This document shows positions 26,720 to 36,478 of a stretch of 64,000 bases of DNA, piece after piece (the stretch's first letter is position 1; the number at the start of each line of letters is the position of its first letter). The stretch comes from Pseudomonadota bacterium. Its GTDB lineage: Bacteria > Pseudomonadota > Alphaproteobacteria > Geminicoccales > Geminicoccaceae. Both the position numbers and the translations under genes were made by a program. Under the pieces are notes generated by a model. It had not been told where the DNA came from. It searched no databases and saw only the letters and a program-made list of their open reading frames with translations. The DNA lies in assembly GCA_030549795.1 (NCBI GenBank), contig JAUQQO010000044.1, positions 31,911 through 95,910 on the forward strand. The letters run 5' to 3'.

Positions 26720-27039
26720 ATGATCATCGACCACCGCACCTACACGCTCTACCCAGGCAAGATCAAAGATTTTCTCCAGATCTACGAAAGCAAAGGCTAT
26801 CCCATTCAAGTCAAAATCTGGGTGAACCGTTTGGATGGTTCGTGTCCATGGACATCGGCGAGCTCAACCAAGTCGTGCATATGTGGGCCTACGAAGATCT
26901 CGCCGATCGTGCCCGCCGACGCGCCGCGCTGCAGGCGGATCCGGCCTGGGCCGAGTATCTCGCCGCCGCCACGCCCTTGATCCAGCACATGGTCAACAAA
27001 ATCCTGACCCCGGCTCCCTTCTTCAATCTTAAGCGCTGA
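26720..27039 (+). pseudogene. NIPSNAP family protein, frameshifted
   Basis: A NIPSNAP-type dimeric alpha-beta barrel protein of about 106 residues, split between two frames. MIIDHRTYTLYPGKIKDFL is read from ATG 26720 (AGGAG upstream). After the AAAA run at 26813-26816 the family pattern continues in the next frame as LGEPFGWFVSMDIGELNQ and LADRARRRAALQADPAW to the stop at 27039. One extra A in the run would restore VKNLGEPFG. It may be a sequencing error or a real frameshift. The function of the family is poorly defined; it lies ten bases ahead of the acyl-CoA dehydrogenase gene. Confidence 0.8.
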
Positions 27040-27048
27040 GGAACGCGC

Positions 27049-28248
27049 GTGGACTTCACGCTGCCCGCCGAGCTTGAAGAGCTGCGCCTTCGCGTCGCCC
27101 GCTTCGTCGACGAACGGCTGCTGCCGCTCGAAGAGGATCCCGCGAGCTGGGGCGAGGGCGAGCAGATCCGGGAAGACCTGCTCGAAGCGCTGCGCTTAGA
27201 GGTGAAGGCGCAGGGTCTGTGGTGCCCGCAGATGCCCAAAGAGCGCGGCGGGCTTGGTGTCGGCCCGGTCGGCATGGCGGTGCTCTACGAAGAGATGGGA
27301 CGCAGCCGCTTCGGGCCGGTCTGCTTCAACTGTGCCGCTCCCGATGACGGCAACATGTGGGTGCTGGAGCGGGTCGGTACCCCAGAACAGAAAGCGCGCT
27401 GGCTCGATCCGATCATCAGCGGCGCGGTGCGCTCGGCGATCGTGATGACCGAACCGCACCCCGGTGCGGGCTCCGATCCCGCCGGCATGATGCGCACCCG
27501 CGCCGAACGGCGCGGCGACCGCTATGTCGTGCACGGCCGCAAATGGTTCATCACCGGAGCGCAAGGCGCCAAGCACTTCATCCTGCTCGCCCGCACCTCC
27601 GAGGATCCCCGCCGCGGCCTCACGGCGATGATGTTCCACGCCGATCAGCCGGGCTGGCGCATCCTCCGCCGCATCCCGATCATGGGCCCCGAAGAACATG
27701 GTGGGCATTGCGAACTCGAGTTCGACGGGCTCGAAGTTCCGGTCGAAAACGTTCTTTTAGGCGAGGGCCTGGGCATGCGGGTGGCGCAGATCCGCCTTTC
27801 CATGGCCCGTCTTACCCACTGCATGCGCTGGCTTGGCATGGCGCGCCGGGCGCTCGAGATCTGCGATCCCTACATTCGCGAGCGGCGCGCTTTCGGCCAG
27901 GTGCTGGCCGAGAAGGAAAGCGTGCAGGGGCTTTTGGGCGAAGCGGCGATGCAGGTCGCGATCGGCCGCCTTCTCGTCATGCGCGCAGCGTTCCTGCTCG
28001 CGCGCGGCGAGCGAGCGCGGGCGGAAGTGTCGATGGCCAAGATCCAAGTCGCCGATGCGCTGCACCGCGCCATCGACACCGCGATCCAGCTCATGGGCGC
28101 CAAGGGCTATTCCAAGGACACCCCGCTTGAGTGGATGTACCGCTATGCGCGCCAGGCGCGGCTCGTGGACGGTGCATCCGAAGTCCACCGCATGGTCGTA
28201 GCGCAAGCCCTGCTTGCCGATCCGCGCGGGTTCTTCCGGTGGCCTTAA
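27049..28248 (+). CDS. Acyl-CoA dehydrogenase family protein (ACAD10/11 or LvaC-like)
   Basis: A 399-residue flavoprotein of the acyl-CoA dehydrogenase family. FAD/substrate motifs are MTEPHPGAGSDP, WFITGAQGAKHF and, near the C-terminus, QLMGAKGYSKDTPLEWMYR. The two genes that follow (APH kinase, DUF6285) are the set found in 4-hydroxyacid catabolism, where LvaC acts on the 4-phosphoacyl-CoA formed by LvaAB. That function is inferred from context. GTG start; the stop overlaps the start of the kinase gene by ten bases. Confidence 0.9.
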   Translation: MDFTLPAELEELRLRVARFVDERLLPLEEDPASWGEGEQIREDLLEALRLEVKAQGLWCPQMPKERGGLGVGPVGMAVLYEEMGRSRFGPVCFNCAAPDDGNMWVLERVGTPEQKARWLDPIISGAVRSAIVMTEPHPGAGSDPAGMMRTRAERRGDRYVVHGRKWFITGAQGAKHFILLARTSEDPRRGLTAMMFHADQPGWRILRRIPIMGPEEHGGHCELEFDGLEVPVENVLLGEGLGMRVAQIRLSMARLTHCMRWLGMARRALEICDPYIRERRAFGQVLAEKESVQGLLGEAAMQVAIGRLLVMRAAFLLARGERARAEVSMAKIQVADALHRAIDTAIQLMGAKGYSKDTPLEWMYRYARQARLVDGASEVHRMVVAQALLADPRGFFRWP

Positions 28249-29273
28249 GCGAAGTCGAACGCGAACGATTGGCCCTTTGGCTGGCTCGTGCGCTCTCCGC
28301 CGCGCGCGTGGAGGTGGTCGGGGTGCGCAAGCTCGCTGGTGGTGCGATCCAAGAGAATCTGGCGGTCGATGTGGTGGTCGAAGGTGGACCGCGGGCCGGG
28401 TCCCATGCCCTTGTCCTGCGCCGCGATGCGCCCTCGGGTGTGGCGGTGAGCCGCCCGCGCCTCGAAGAATACGCCGTTCTCGAGCGGGTCCACCGCGCCG
28501 GGGTACAGGTGCCGCGACCTTTTCTCGCCTGCGCCGATCCCTCGGTTCTGGGTAAGCCCTTTTACCTCCTCGCGCGGGTTGCGGGCGAAGCGCGCGGCGC
28601 ACGCCTCACCAAGGACCCGCAGGTGCTGGCGCGCGGCGAGGAGCTCGTGGCCGAACTTGGCCGAGAGCTCGCCAAGATCCACAGTCTAAAGCCGCCCTTG
28701 CCGGAGCTCCCCTTCCTTGTACCGCCTAAAGGCCAACCGGCACGGGCGCGCGTCGCCGAGCTGCGCGCGCATCTCGATGCTCTCAACGTCGCGCAACCGG
28801 TCCTCGAATGGGGCCTTCGCTACGTCGAACGGCACGCCCCCGAGAGCCGGGAGATCACGCTCGTGCACGGGGATTTCCGCACCGGCAATCTCATGCTGCA
28901 CGAGGGGCGGCTGGTCGCGGTTCTGGACTGGGAGTTCGCGACGCTTTCGGATCCGCTCGAAGATCTCGGCTGGATGCTCGCCAAATGCTGGCGGTTTGGG
29001 GCGGTTGAGCGCGAGTGTGGTGGTCTTGGCTCGCGCGAAGCGTTCCTTGCCGCCTACGAGGCCGCATCCGGCCGCCGCCTCGACCGCTGGGCGGTGCGGC
29101 TTTGGGAGCTCGTCGCCACGCTTCGCTGGGCGGTGGTGGCGTTGCTGCAGGCCGAGCGGCACAGGAGCGGGCGCGAGCGCTCGCTTGAGCTCGCCCTTAC
29201 CGCCCACATCGTGCCGCAACTCGAAGCGGATGTGCTCGACTACATCGCGCTGCTTGAGGAACCCGCGCCGTGA
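28239..29273 (+). CDS. Phosphotransferase (APH family, LvaA-like)
   Basis: A 344-residue aminoglycoside-phosphotransferase-fold kinase. The catalytic loop LVHGDFRTGNLMLHEG and the metal site LDWEFATLSDPLEDLGW are intact. In ACAD10/11 and Lva systems such kinases phosphorylate the 4-hydroxyl of a hydroxyacyl-CoA. GTG at 28239 lies inside the dehydrogenase gene and gives VALSEVERERLALWLARAL as the N-terminus; upstream codons are shadow. It overlaps DUF6285 by four bases. Confidence 0.88.
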   Translation: MALSEVERERLALWLARALSAARVEVVGVRKLAGGAIQENLAVDVVVEGGPRAGSHALVLRRDAPSGVAVSRPRLEEYAVLERVHRAGVQVPRPFLACADPSVLGKPFYLLARVAGEARGARLTKDPQVLARGEELVAELGRELAKIHSLKPPLPELPFLVPPKGQPARARVAELRAHLDALNVAQPVLEWGLRYVERHAPESREITLVHGDFRTGNLMLHEGRLVAVLDWEFATLSDPLEDLGWMLAKCWRFGAVERECGGLGSREAFLAAYEAASGRRLDRWAVRLWELVATLRWAVVALLQAERHRSGRERSLELALTAHIVPQLEADVLDYIALLEEPAP

Positions 29274-29632
29274 GCCTGCCGGGCGAGTTCGTCGATCTCC
29301 TTGAGACCGCGCGTGCGCTCTTGCGCGCGCGTGTGCAGCCGGCTGTGCCGGCCGAGCTGCGCTTTGAGACGGCGATGATCGCCAACGCCATGGCGATCGT
29401 CGCCCGCGCCGCAAAGGGAGCGATCCCGGGTGCGGCAGAAGCCGAGGGTCTGCGCCGATTGTATCCCGAGGCGGGGGACGCCGACCCCGAAAGCTTGCGG
29501 CGCAGGCTGGTTGCCGATATCCGCGCGGGTCGCATGGACGGAAGCGGGTCGCGGCTCGTCGCCTATGTGTTGTGGCCGCGCGTGCGCGAGCGCCTCGCGC
29601 TCTCCAATCCGGAATATCGGACCGGACTTTGA
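29270..29632 (+). CDS. DUF6285 protein (LvaB-like)
   Basis: A 120-residue small helical protein. The pattern ETARALLRARVQPAV, RFETAMIANAMAIVARA and a C-terminal VLWPRVRERLALSNP is that of DUF6285, the partner of LvaA-type kinases. In Pseudomonas putida both are needed for 4-hydroxyacyl-CoA phosphorylation. GTG start in the kinase stop (GTGA). Completes the three-gene module. Confidence 0.85.
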   Translation: MSLPGEFVDLLETARALLRARVQPAVPAELRFETAMIANAMAIVARAAKGAIPGAAEAEGLRRLYPEAGDADPESLRRRLVADIRAGRMDGSGSRLVAYVLWPRVRERLALSNPEYRTGL

Positions 29633-29757
29633 CGTCGATCGTCAGGCGCCTGCTCGCGTATCGACCGGCGCGCAGCGAATGCGCGATGCAAAGCGAGTCG
29701 ATCTCTTCGTCCGCTAGGCGCCGAGCATACCGCAAGGACCGGGGGAAGGCCGCCGCG

Positions 29758-32244
29758 ATGGAACGCGTCGCCCGTTCGCTTTTCACCCGCGCTACGCGCC
29801 TGCTCGCGCTTTCGAGCCTGTTGGCGGCGGGATGCGCAGAGCCGCCGCGGCGCTCGCAGATCGCCCAGACGATCGAGGAGCTCTCCTTTGCGCCGCCCGC
29901 CGAGCGGGGCGTTCGGGCAACTGCGGAGACGGCCCCCGATCGCACCGGCGCCGCGCGTCCGCCCGTCCGACGTGCGGAAGTCTTCCTTGCCCGCGGCGGC
30001 CGCAGTGTGCCGACTCGTGCCGCGCTGGCACAGCGCGTTCCCGACGGTGTCCAAGTCGCGTTCGACGAGGCCGAGGTCAAAGAGGTCGTCCGCGTCGTCA
30101 TCGGTGAAATCCTTAACAAGCCGTTTACGATCGATCCCCGAGTGTCCGGCACGGTCACCCTCTCCACCGCGGGACCGGTGGCCGAGCGCGATCTCTTGCG
30201 CGTGCTCGAGACCGCCTTGCGGATGATCGGGGCAGGCCTGGCCGAGACCGACGGCGGTTATCTCGTCGCACCGATCGGCGAGCTGGTCGGCCGCAGCGAG
30301 TTCGTGCCTTTGGGTGGCCGGGAGCCGCCGCTCGTTGCCCCCGGCACGGGAGCGACGGTGGTGGCGCTGCGCCACGTGCCGGCCAACACCGCTGCGCAAT
30401 TCATCCAGCCGCTTCTCAAAAAACCAGAAGACGTGCGGGTCGATCCGGCCTCCAACTTGATCCTCTTTACGGGTACGGCGGCCGAGCGCCAGGCCGTTCT
30501 CGACACGCTTGCGATGCTCGATGTCGATTGGCTCGCCAACCGTTCGGTGGGGATCTTCCCCTTGCAATATGCGACGCCGGAAGCGCTCATCCCCGAACTC
30601 GAAGCGCTCTTCGCCGAACCCCAGCAGCCCGGGAGCGGGCTTCGGCCCTCGGTGCAGTTCTTACCCGTTGCGCGCTTGAACGCGGTGCTCGCGCTTGCCG
30701 CCACGCCCGAGCAGATGCTGGAGATCGAGCGCTGGGTGGGGCGGCTCGACCGCGGGCGTACGGTAAGCGCGCAATATTTCGTGTACGAGCTCAAGCATGC
30801 TTCCGCCGAAGAGGCGGCCAAGCTCGTCAACGAGCTCTTCGGCGAAGCGGCGGGGCCGGCGATGGCGGCGGCGCTACCGCCCTCCTTGCAGCGGCTGGGC
30901 GCACCGCCTGAGAGCCCTGCGATCGACGGCGGGCCGCCCGTCACGCCCACCGGGCCGGCGGTGCTCGCAAGCCAGGCGGCGAGTCCGACCGCTGCGGTTG
31001 CACCGGTTCCGGTCAAGGCGGTGGCCAACAAAGCGACCAACGCGGTGGTGGTCCGCGCGACGCCGATGATGTGGGAGCTGGTCGAGGCCACTTTGCGTCG
31101 CTTGGATGTCGCTCCCGCGCAGGTGCTGATCGAGGCCACGATCGCCGAAGTCCTGCTCAACGATGCACTGCGCTACGGCGTTCAGTACTTCATCGAAGCC
31201 GGGGCCTGGCGCTTCGGTTACAACACGACGGTATCGAGCCCGAGCGGGGCGACCAATTTCCGCAATCTCGAACCCCTCGCCCGTGTCCCTGGTTTCAACT
31301 TCATCTTCACGGGCGGCGACGCCAACGTCACGATCGATGCGCTCTCGCAAGTGACCGAGGTGCGGGTGCTCTCGGCGCCTTCGGTGGTGGTGCGCGACAA
31401 TGCCGAGGCCCTGCTCACCGTCGGCGATCAGGTGCCGGTGACCACCCGCACGGCGGTGAGCGTCGAGAACCCGCTCGCTCCTGCGGTGAGCAGCATCGAA
31501 TATCGCGACACGGGCGTCATCTTGCAGGTCAAGCCGCGCATCAACGAGACCGGAACGGTCGCCCTCGAGATCACCCAGGAAGTGAGCCGGGTGGTCGATG
31601 CGGGGCGAAGCGAGGCCGGGGTGCCGACCCCCACCATTCAGCAGCGCAAGATCAAGAGCCGAGTCGAGGTGTTGGACGGTCAGACCGTGGTCTTAGGCGG
31701 CCTCATCCAAGAAGGGGAGGAGCGAGGCCGCGATCGCATTCCGATCCTCGGCGACATCCCGATCCTGGGCGCACTCTTCGGTTCGACCCGGACCACAAAC
31801 CAACGCACCGAACTCATCGTCTTCATCACGCCACGGGTGATGCGCAACGCCGAGCAGGCGCGCGACATCAGCGACGAGCTCAAAGCGCGCATGCGCGCCT
31901 TGCGCGCGCGCTCCCTCGGCAGTGACGAAATGCCGGAGCGCAGGGCTCGCACGAGCCTCGCTCCCGGCGGTTTCGAGCCGGCGGCTTCGGCTCCGCTTTC
32001 CTCCCCGCGCGCGGAGCGGGTGGCCGAAGCGGAACCCGGGCTGACTACCGACCGCTCAGCGGGGCCCGATGCGAGACCTCCTGCGGTGCGTTCGGTTGCC
32101 GGCGAGCCGATCGCGCTGCCGCGACCGCGCCCGATCGAGCGGGCCGACCTCATGCCGCCGCCGCCTCGGCCGGGCGAGTGGGACGGGCTGCCGATCCGTC
32201 CGACGGCGCGGTCGGCGGAGCCGATGCCTCAGCCGTGGATGTAG
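29758..32244 (+). CDS. gspD: GspD-like secretin (lipoprotein)
   Basis: An 828-residue outer-membrane secretin with a lipoprotein leader (LALSSLLAAGC, lipid-anchored Cys about residue 26). Three or four N-type ring domains follow. Between about residues 350 and 425 a Pro/Ala-rich loop interrupts the N3-like domain. The secretin core ends with VEVLDGQTVVLGGLIQEGEE, IPILGDIPILGALFGST and ELIVFITPRVM. A roughly 110-residue Pro/Arg/Ala-rich tail follows, which may act like the C-terminal S-domain. No other type II secretion gene is in view. ATG 29758 gives a complete signal peptide. It converges with the CBS gene and the two stops overlap by 16 bases. Confidence 0.88.
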   Translation: MERVARSLFTRATRLLALSSLLAAGCAEPPRRSQIAQTIEELSFAPPAERGVRATAETAPDRTGAARPPVRRAEVFLARGGRSVPTRAALAQRVPDGVQVAFDEAEVKEVVRVVIGEILNKPFTIDPRVSGTVTLSTAGPVAERDLLRVLETALRMIGAGLAETDGGYLVAPIGELVGRSEFVPLGGREPPLVAPGTGATVVALRHVPANTAAQFIQPLLKKPEDVRVDPASNLILFTGTAAERQAVLDTLAMLDVDWLANRSVGIFPLQYATPEALIPELEALFAEPQQPGSGLRPSVQFLPVARLNAVLALAATPEQMLEIERWVGRLDRGRTVSAQYFVYELKHASAEEAAKLVNELFGEAAGPAMAAALPPSLQRLGAPPESPAIDGGPPVTPTGPAVLASQAASPTAAVAPVPVKAVANKATNAVVVRATPMMWELVEATLRRLDVAPAQVLIEATIAEVLLNDALRYGVQYFIEAGAWRFGYNTTVSSPSGATNFRNLEPLARVPGFNFIFTGGDANVTIDALSQVTEVRVLSAPSVVVRDNAEALLTVGDQVPVTTRTAVSVENPLAPAVSSIEYRDTGVILQVKPRINETGTVALEITQEVSRVVDAGRSEAGVPTPTIQQRKIKSRVEVLDGQTVVLGGLIQEGEERGRDRIPILGDIPILGALFGSTRTTNQRTELIVFITPRVMRNAEQARDISDELKARMRALRARSLGSDEMPERRARTSLAPGGFEPAASAPLSSPRAERVAEAEPGLTTDRSAGPDARPPAVRSVAGEPIALPRPRPIERADLMPPPPRPGEWDGLPIRPTARSAEPMPQPWM

Positions 32245-32657
32245 CTCTCGAGCTGTTCGATGAGCTGGTTTTGTTCGCGAATGATGCTGTTGACGAGATC
32301 GCCGATCGACACGATGCCGACCAACTTGCCGTTCTCGACCACCGGCAGATGCCGGATGCGGCGGTTGGTCATAATTGCCATGCACTGCTCGACCGTGTGG
32401 TTGTAGCCGACCGAGACGACCGGGGTGGACATGACCTCGTGGACGAGGGTGGTGGGCGAGGTCTTGCCCTTGAGATACACTTTGCGCACGTAATCGCGCT
32501 CGCTGAACATGCCAACCGGTTGCCCGCCGTCGACGACGACGAGCGCGCCCACGTCCTTCTCGGCGAGGAGGCGAATGGCATCGAGCACTGTCTTGTCGGG
32601 ATCGATGGTCCAGACGTGTTGGCCTTTTTCGGCGAGCAACTGCTTGACTGTCGTCAT
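32229..32657 (-). CDS. CBS-pair domain protein
   Basis: A 142-residue protein made of two CBS domains: TIDPDKTVLDAIRLLAEKDV with GMFSERDYVRKV, then MSTPVVSVGYNHTVEQCMAI with RRIRHLPVVENGKLVGIVS. CBS pairs bind adenine nucleotides and work as energy sensors, often for a partner that is not known. GGGAGG precedes ATG 32657. The 3' end overlaps the secretin gene convergently. Confidence 0.9.
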   Translation of the reverse strand: MTTVKQLLAEKGQHVWTIDPDKTVLDAIRLLAEKDVGALVVVDGGQPVGMFSERDYVRKVYLKGKTSPTTLVHEVMSTPVVSVGYNHTVEQCMAIMTNRRIRHLPVVENGKLVGIVSIGDLVNSIIREQNQLIEQLESYIHG

Positions 32658-32768
32658 CCGCAGCCTCCCAGTGTATCGACGGTCGACCGCGCGGCCGGCC
32701 GATTTGCCCAACTTCATGAACCATAGCACGCTGCGCGGTTGCGCTCCATGGCGGCGCGCGAGGGCCAG

Positions 32769-32796
32769 TTGGCAGAGGTCCCATGCGTGCTATATG
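32769..32796 (+). promoter_or_regulatory. Likely promoter of tRNA-Leu (and tig)
   Basis: TTGGCA at 32769-32774 and TATATG at 32791-32796 are 16 bases apart, about 40 bases ahead of the tRNA. The pair is a fair sigma70-type match; the leader would be processed by RNase P. Confidence 0.4.
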
Positions 32797-32836
32797 CAGC
32801 AGCGGCCGGCCGCGCGTCAGCCGCGCCCGGTCGGGT

Positions 32837-32921
32837 GCGGGCGTGGTGGAACAGGTAGACACGCGGGATTTAGGTTCCCGTGGCGCGAGCCGTGCGAGTT
32901 CGAGTCTCGCCGCCCGCACCA
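32837..32921 (+). tRNA. tRNA-Leu (anticodon TAG)
   Basis: An 85-base class II tRNA with acceptor stem GCGGGCG/CGCCCGC, anticodon stem CGGGA/TCCCG with loop TTTAGGT (anticodon TAG), a long variable arm (TGGCGCGAGCCG) and T-arm GCGAGTTCGAGTCTCGC. CCA is encoded at 32919-32921. Confidence 0.96.
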
Positions 32922-32975
32922 GGGGCGGGGTGGAGCGGCAAGGCTCTCGACAGTCAGCGAGAAGAGACGGATCCC

Positions 32976-34358
32976 ATGCAGGTTGAGCAAGTCGCGGCCG
33001 AGGGCCTCCTTCGGCGGTTCCGCGTCGTCGTGCCGGCAGCGGAGATCGAAGACCGGCTCACGAGCCGGCTCGAGGAGCTGCGCCAGCGGGTGCGCATGCC
33101 CGGGTTCCGACCGGGCAAGGCGCCGCTTGTGCTGCTGCGCCGCCAGTACGGCCGCGGCATTTTGGGGGAAATTCTCGAGCAAGCGGTGGACGAGGGCACG
33201 CGCAAGGCAATCGGCGAGCACGAACTCAAGCCCGCCCTGCGACCGAAGGTAGAGATCACCTCGTTCGATGAAGGCAAGGATCTCGAGTTCGCCATTCAGG
33301 TCGAGGTGCTGCCCGAGGTGCCCTCGGTCGATCTCAAGGCAATCGAGATCACCCGCCCGGTTGCGAGCGTGGACGATCAGATGGTGGAGGAAGCGCTCGA
33401 GCGGCTCGCGCGGGCGCATCAGAAGTTCCAAGCTCCCGCCGAACCACGGCCGGCCAGGGAAGGGGATCGGGTGACGATCGACTTCGAGGGGCGCATCGAC
33501 GGCCGGCCGTTCGAGGGTGGCTCGGGCAAGGACCTTGCGATCGTGCTCGGCTCTGGTGGGCTCGTGCCCGGCTTCGAAGAGCAGCTCTTGGGCGTGCGCG
33601 TCGGCGAAGAGCGCACGATCGTTGTGAACTTCCCCGAAAGCTGGCGAGATCCATCGCTGCGCGGCAAGAGTGCGCAGTTCACGGTCGCGGTCAAAGCGGT
33701 GGAAGAGCCAATGCCGCTTTCGATCGACGATGCCTTCGCCAAGGAAATGGGGGCGGAGGATCTGGCGGATCTGCGCCAAAAGCTGCGGGCGCGCATCGAA
33801 GGGGACTTGAAGGCGGCCTCACGTCTTAAAGCCAAGCGCCAGCTGCTCGACCGACTGGCAGAAGGCTATGTCTTCCCCGTGCCCGAAGGAATGGTCGAGC
33901 TCGAGTTCAATGCCATTTGGGAGCAGCTCACGCGCGAGATGAAGGAGCGCGGTCTTTCCTTCGCAGCGGAGGGAAAGAGCGAAGAGGAAGCCAAAGCCGA
34001 GTACCGAGCGATCGCCGAGCGGCGCGTACGGCTCGGTCTCCTGCTCTCGGATATCGGCAATAAGAACAACATCAAGGTCGAGAACCACGAGCTTCAGCAA
34101 GCGCTGTTTGCGCAAGCCCAGCGCTTTCCTGGCCGCGAACGCGAGGTCATCGAATATTACCGCTCCAATCCCGCGGCGCTCGATGCCTTGCGGGCACCTC
34201 TTTTCGAGGACAAAGTGGTCGACTTCATTCTCCAGCTCGCGCGGGTCACGGATGTCGCGGTGACCCCGGAGCAGCTCTTGCGCGAGGAGGACGAGGAGGA
34301 CTCGTCTTCGCCGCCGGAGCGCGCTGGTGCGAGCGCCGATAGCGCCGCAGCGAGCTAA
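32976..34358 (+). CDS. tig: Trigger factor
   Basis: A 460-residue ribosome-bound chaperone. The N-terminal ribosome-binding domain has the signature [21 protein letters not shown]. The FKBP-type peptidyl-prolyl isomerase domain (about residues 160-245) shows [21 protein letters not shown] long helical C-terminal chaperone domain and an acidic/Ser-rich tail follow. ATG 32976. It is followed 13 bases later by clpP, the usual order in Alphaproteobacteria. Confidence 0.96.
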   Translation: MQVEQVAAEGLLRRFRVVVPAAEIEDRLTSRLEELRQRVRMPGFRPGKAPLVLLRRQYGRGILGEILEQAVDEGTRKAIGEHELKPALRPKVEITSFDEGKDLEFAIQVEVLPEVPSVDLKAIEITRPVASVDDQMVEEALERLARAHQKFQAPAEPRPAREGDRVTIDFEGRIDGRPFEGGSGKDLAIVLGSGGLVPGFEEQLLGVRVGEERTIVVNFPESWRDPSLRGKSAQFTVAVKAVEEPMPLSIDDAFAKEMGAEDLADLRQKLRARIEGDLKAASRLKAKRQLLDRLAEGYVFPVPEGMVELEFNAIWEQLTREMKERGLSFAAEGKSEEEAKAEYRAIAERRVRLGLLLSDIGNKNNIKVENHELQQALFAQAQRFPGREREVIEYYRSNPAALDALRAPLFEDKVVDFILQLARVTDVAVTPEQLLREEDEEDSSSPPERAGASADSAAAS

Positions 34359-34371
34359 GAGGAGCGCGGAG

Positions 34372-34986
34372 ATGAGGATCTATTCGCAGCTCGTTCCCAT
34401 CGTGGTCGAACAGACGGCCCGCGGCGAGCGCGCCTTCGACATCTATTCGCGGATGCTCAAGGAGCGCATCATTTTCCTCTATGGGCCTATCGACGATCAT
34501 GTGGCCAGCCTCGTGACCGCCCAGCTCCTGTTCCTCGAGGCGGAAAATCCGGACAAGGACATCAGCCTCTATATCAATAGTCCGGGTGGTCTCGTGACCT
34601 CGGGTCTGGCGATCTATGATACGATGCAGTACATCCGACCGGATGTGGCGACCATCTGCATCGGCCAAGCCGCGTCGATGGCCTCGTTGTTGCTCGCTGC
34701 GGGTGCGAAGGGCAAGCGCTATGCGCTGCCGCACGCGCGGATCATGACCCATCAGCCGTCGGGCGGGTTCCAGGGTCAGGCGACCGACATCGAAATCCAC
34801 GCCCGTGAGATCCTCTTGATGAAACAGCGCCTCAACGAGATCTATGTGAAGCACACCGGTAGGACCTTGCCGGAGGTCGAGGCGCGCATGGAGCGTGACA
34901 CGTTCATGAGTGCCGAACAGGCCAAGGAGTTCGGCATCGTCGACGCGGTCATGGACAAGCGCCCGCCCAAGCCGGCAAGCGAATGA
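34372..34986 (+). CDS. clpP: ATP-dependent Clp protease proteolytic subunit
   Basis: A 204-residue serine protease that forms the tetradecameric barrel of ClpXP/ClpAP. The catalytic Ser is in [13 protein letters not shown], the His in [11 protein letters not shown], and the Asp in the DIEIHAREI helix region that follows. Good start at ATG 34372 after AGGAGCGCGGAG. Belongs to tig-clpP-clpX. Confidence 0.96.
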   Translation: MRIYSQLVPIVVEQTARGERAFDIYSRMLKERIIFLYGPIDDHVASLVTAQLLFLEAENPDKDISLYINSPGGLVTSGLAIYDTMQYIRPDVATICIGQAASMASLLLAAGAKGKRYALPHARIMTHQPSGGFQGQATDIEIHAREILLMKQRLNEIYVKHTGRTLPEVEARMERDTFMSAEQAKEFGIVDAVMDKRPPKPASE

Positions 34987-35172
34987 GGCGGTGGCTCTTG
35001 ATCGGATGGCGAGCGGAGATCGGCGGGCACTGATGCGACAGCGCGCAGGTGGCGCAGCAGAACGGCGCAGTGGCTGCCAAATTAGAGAAACCCTGGCGCT
35101 GCGTGGCGGTCGCGGGTTGTGTCCGCTCTTCGGCGTCGCTACCATCTGCTCGGGACCGCGTGGGACGAAGGC

Positions 35173-36435
35173 ATGATGTCCAAGGGAAGCGGCGATTCGA
35201 AGAACACTCTCTATTGTTCGTTTTGCGGCAAGAGCCAGCACGAGGTCCGCAAGCTCATCGCCGGTCCGACGGTATTCATTTGCGACGAATGCGTCGAATT
35301 GTGCATGGACATCATCCGGGAGGAGAACAAGAGCGCGGTAGCGAAGAGCCGCGCCGGTGTTCCCACTCCGGCCGAGATCAAGGCGGTTCTCGACGATTAC
35401 GTGATCGGCCAAGAGCACGCCAAGCGGGTGCTGGCCGTGGCCGTCCACAATCACTACAAGCGCTTGAGCCACGGCAACAAGGGTGACGTCGAGCTCGCCA
35501 AGTCCAACATCCTGCTGATCGGTCCCACGGGCTGCGGCAAGACGCTCTTGGCGCAGACGCTCGCCCGCATCCTCGACGTTCCCTTCACCATGGCCGATGC
35601 CACCACGTTGACGGAAGCCGGCTATGTCGGCGAGGATGTGGAAAACATCATCTTGAAGCTCCTGCAGGCCGCCGACTACAACGTCGAGCGGGCGCAGCGC
35701 GGCATCGTCTATATCGACGAGGTCGACAAGATCAGCCGTAAATCGGAGAACCCGTCGATCACCCGCGACGTCTCCGGCGAGGGCGTGCAGCAGGCGCTCT
35801 TGAAGATCATCGAGGGCACGATCGCGAGCGTGCCACCGCAGGGTGGGCGCAAGCACCCGCAGCAGGAGTTCCTGCAGGTCGACACCACCAACATCCTCTT
35901 CATCTGCGGCGGCGCCTTCGCCGGGCTCGAGAAGATCATCGCCGCCCGCAGCCGGCAGCGCTCGATGGGCTTCGGTGCGGAGGTGAGCGGTCCCGACGAT
36001 CGCCGCCCGGGTGAGATCCTCAAAGATGTCGAGCCGGATGATCTCTTGAAGTTCGGGTTGATCCCCGAGTTCATCGGCCGCTTGCCGGTGATCGCGGTGC
36101 TGCACGACCTCGACATCAACGCGCTCGTTCGGATCCTCAAAGAGCCCAAGAACGCGCTGGTCAAACAGTACCAGCGGCTGTTCGAGATGGAGGGTGTGAA
36201 GCTCACCTTCACCGAGGACGCGCTGCGCGCGATCGCCGAGCGCGCGGTGCAGCGCAAGACCGGTGCCCGCGGTCTGCGCTCGATCATGGAGGGAATTCTC
36301 TTGGACACCATGTTCGAGCTGCCGTCGCTTGTGGGAGTGAGCGAGGTGGTGGTGAACCGCGAGGTCGCAGAAGGGCGCGCCAAGCCCTTGCTCATCTACG
36401 CCGAGCAGAAAGCGGGAGTGTCCTCGGCCTCGTAA
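35173..36435 (+). CDS. clpX: ATP-dependent Clp protease ATPase subunit ClpX
   Basis: A 420-residue AAA+ unfoldase. The N-terminal C4 zinc-binding domain ([22 protein letters not shown]), Walker A GPTGCGKT, Walker [12 protein letters not shown], the IGF-type ClpP-docking region near the centre and sensor-2 [12 protein letters not shown] are all present. ATG at 35173 or 35176 both fit. In many Alphaproteobacteria ClpXP degrades the cell-cycle regulator CtrA, whose binding motifs also occur in this window. The next gene here is an antiporter rather than lon. Confidence 0.96.
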   Translation: MMSKGSGDSKNTLYCSFCGKSQHEVRKLIAGPTVFICDECVELCMDIIREENKSAVAKSRAGVPTPAEIKAVLDDYVIGQEHAKRVLAVAVHNHYKRLSHGNKGDVELAKSNILLIGPTGCGKTLLAQTLARILDVPFTMADATTLTEAGYVGEDVENIILKLLQAADYNVERAQRGIVYIDEVDKISRKSENPSITRDVSGEGVQQALLKIIEGTIASVPPQGGRKHPQQEFLQVDTTNILFICGGAFAGLEKIIAARSRQRSMGFGAEVSGPDDRRPGEILKDVEPDDLLKFGLIPEFIGRLPVIAVLHDLDINALVRILKEPKNALVKQYQRLFEMEGVKLTFTEDALRAIAERAVQRKTGARGLRSIMEGILLDTMFELPSLVGVSEVVVNREVAEGRAKPLLIYAEQKAGVSSAS

Positions 36436-36478
36436 AACGACCCACGCCGGGACCGGCGATCGCTTCCCCGAGCGCGCT

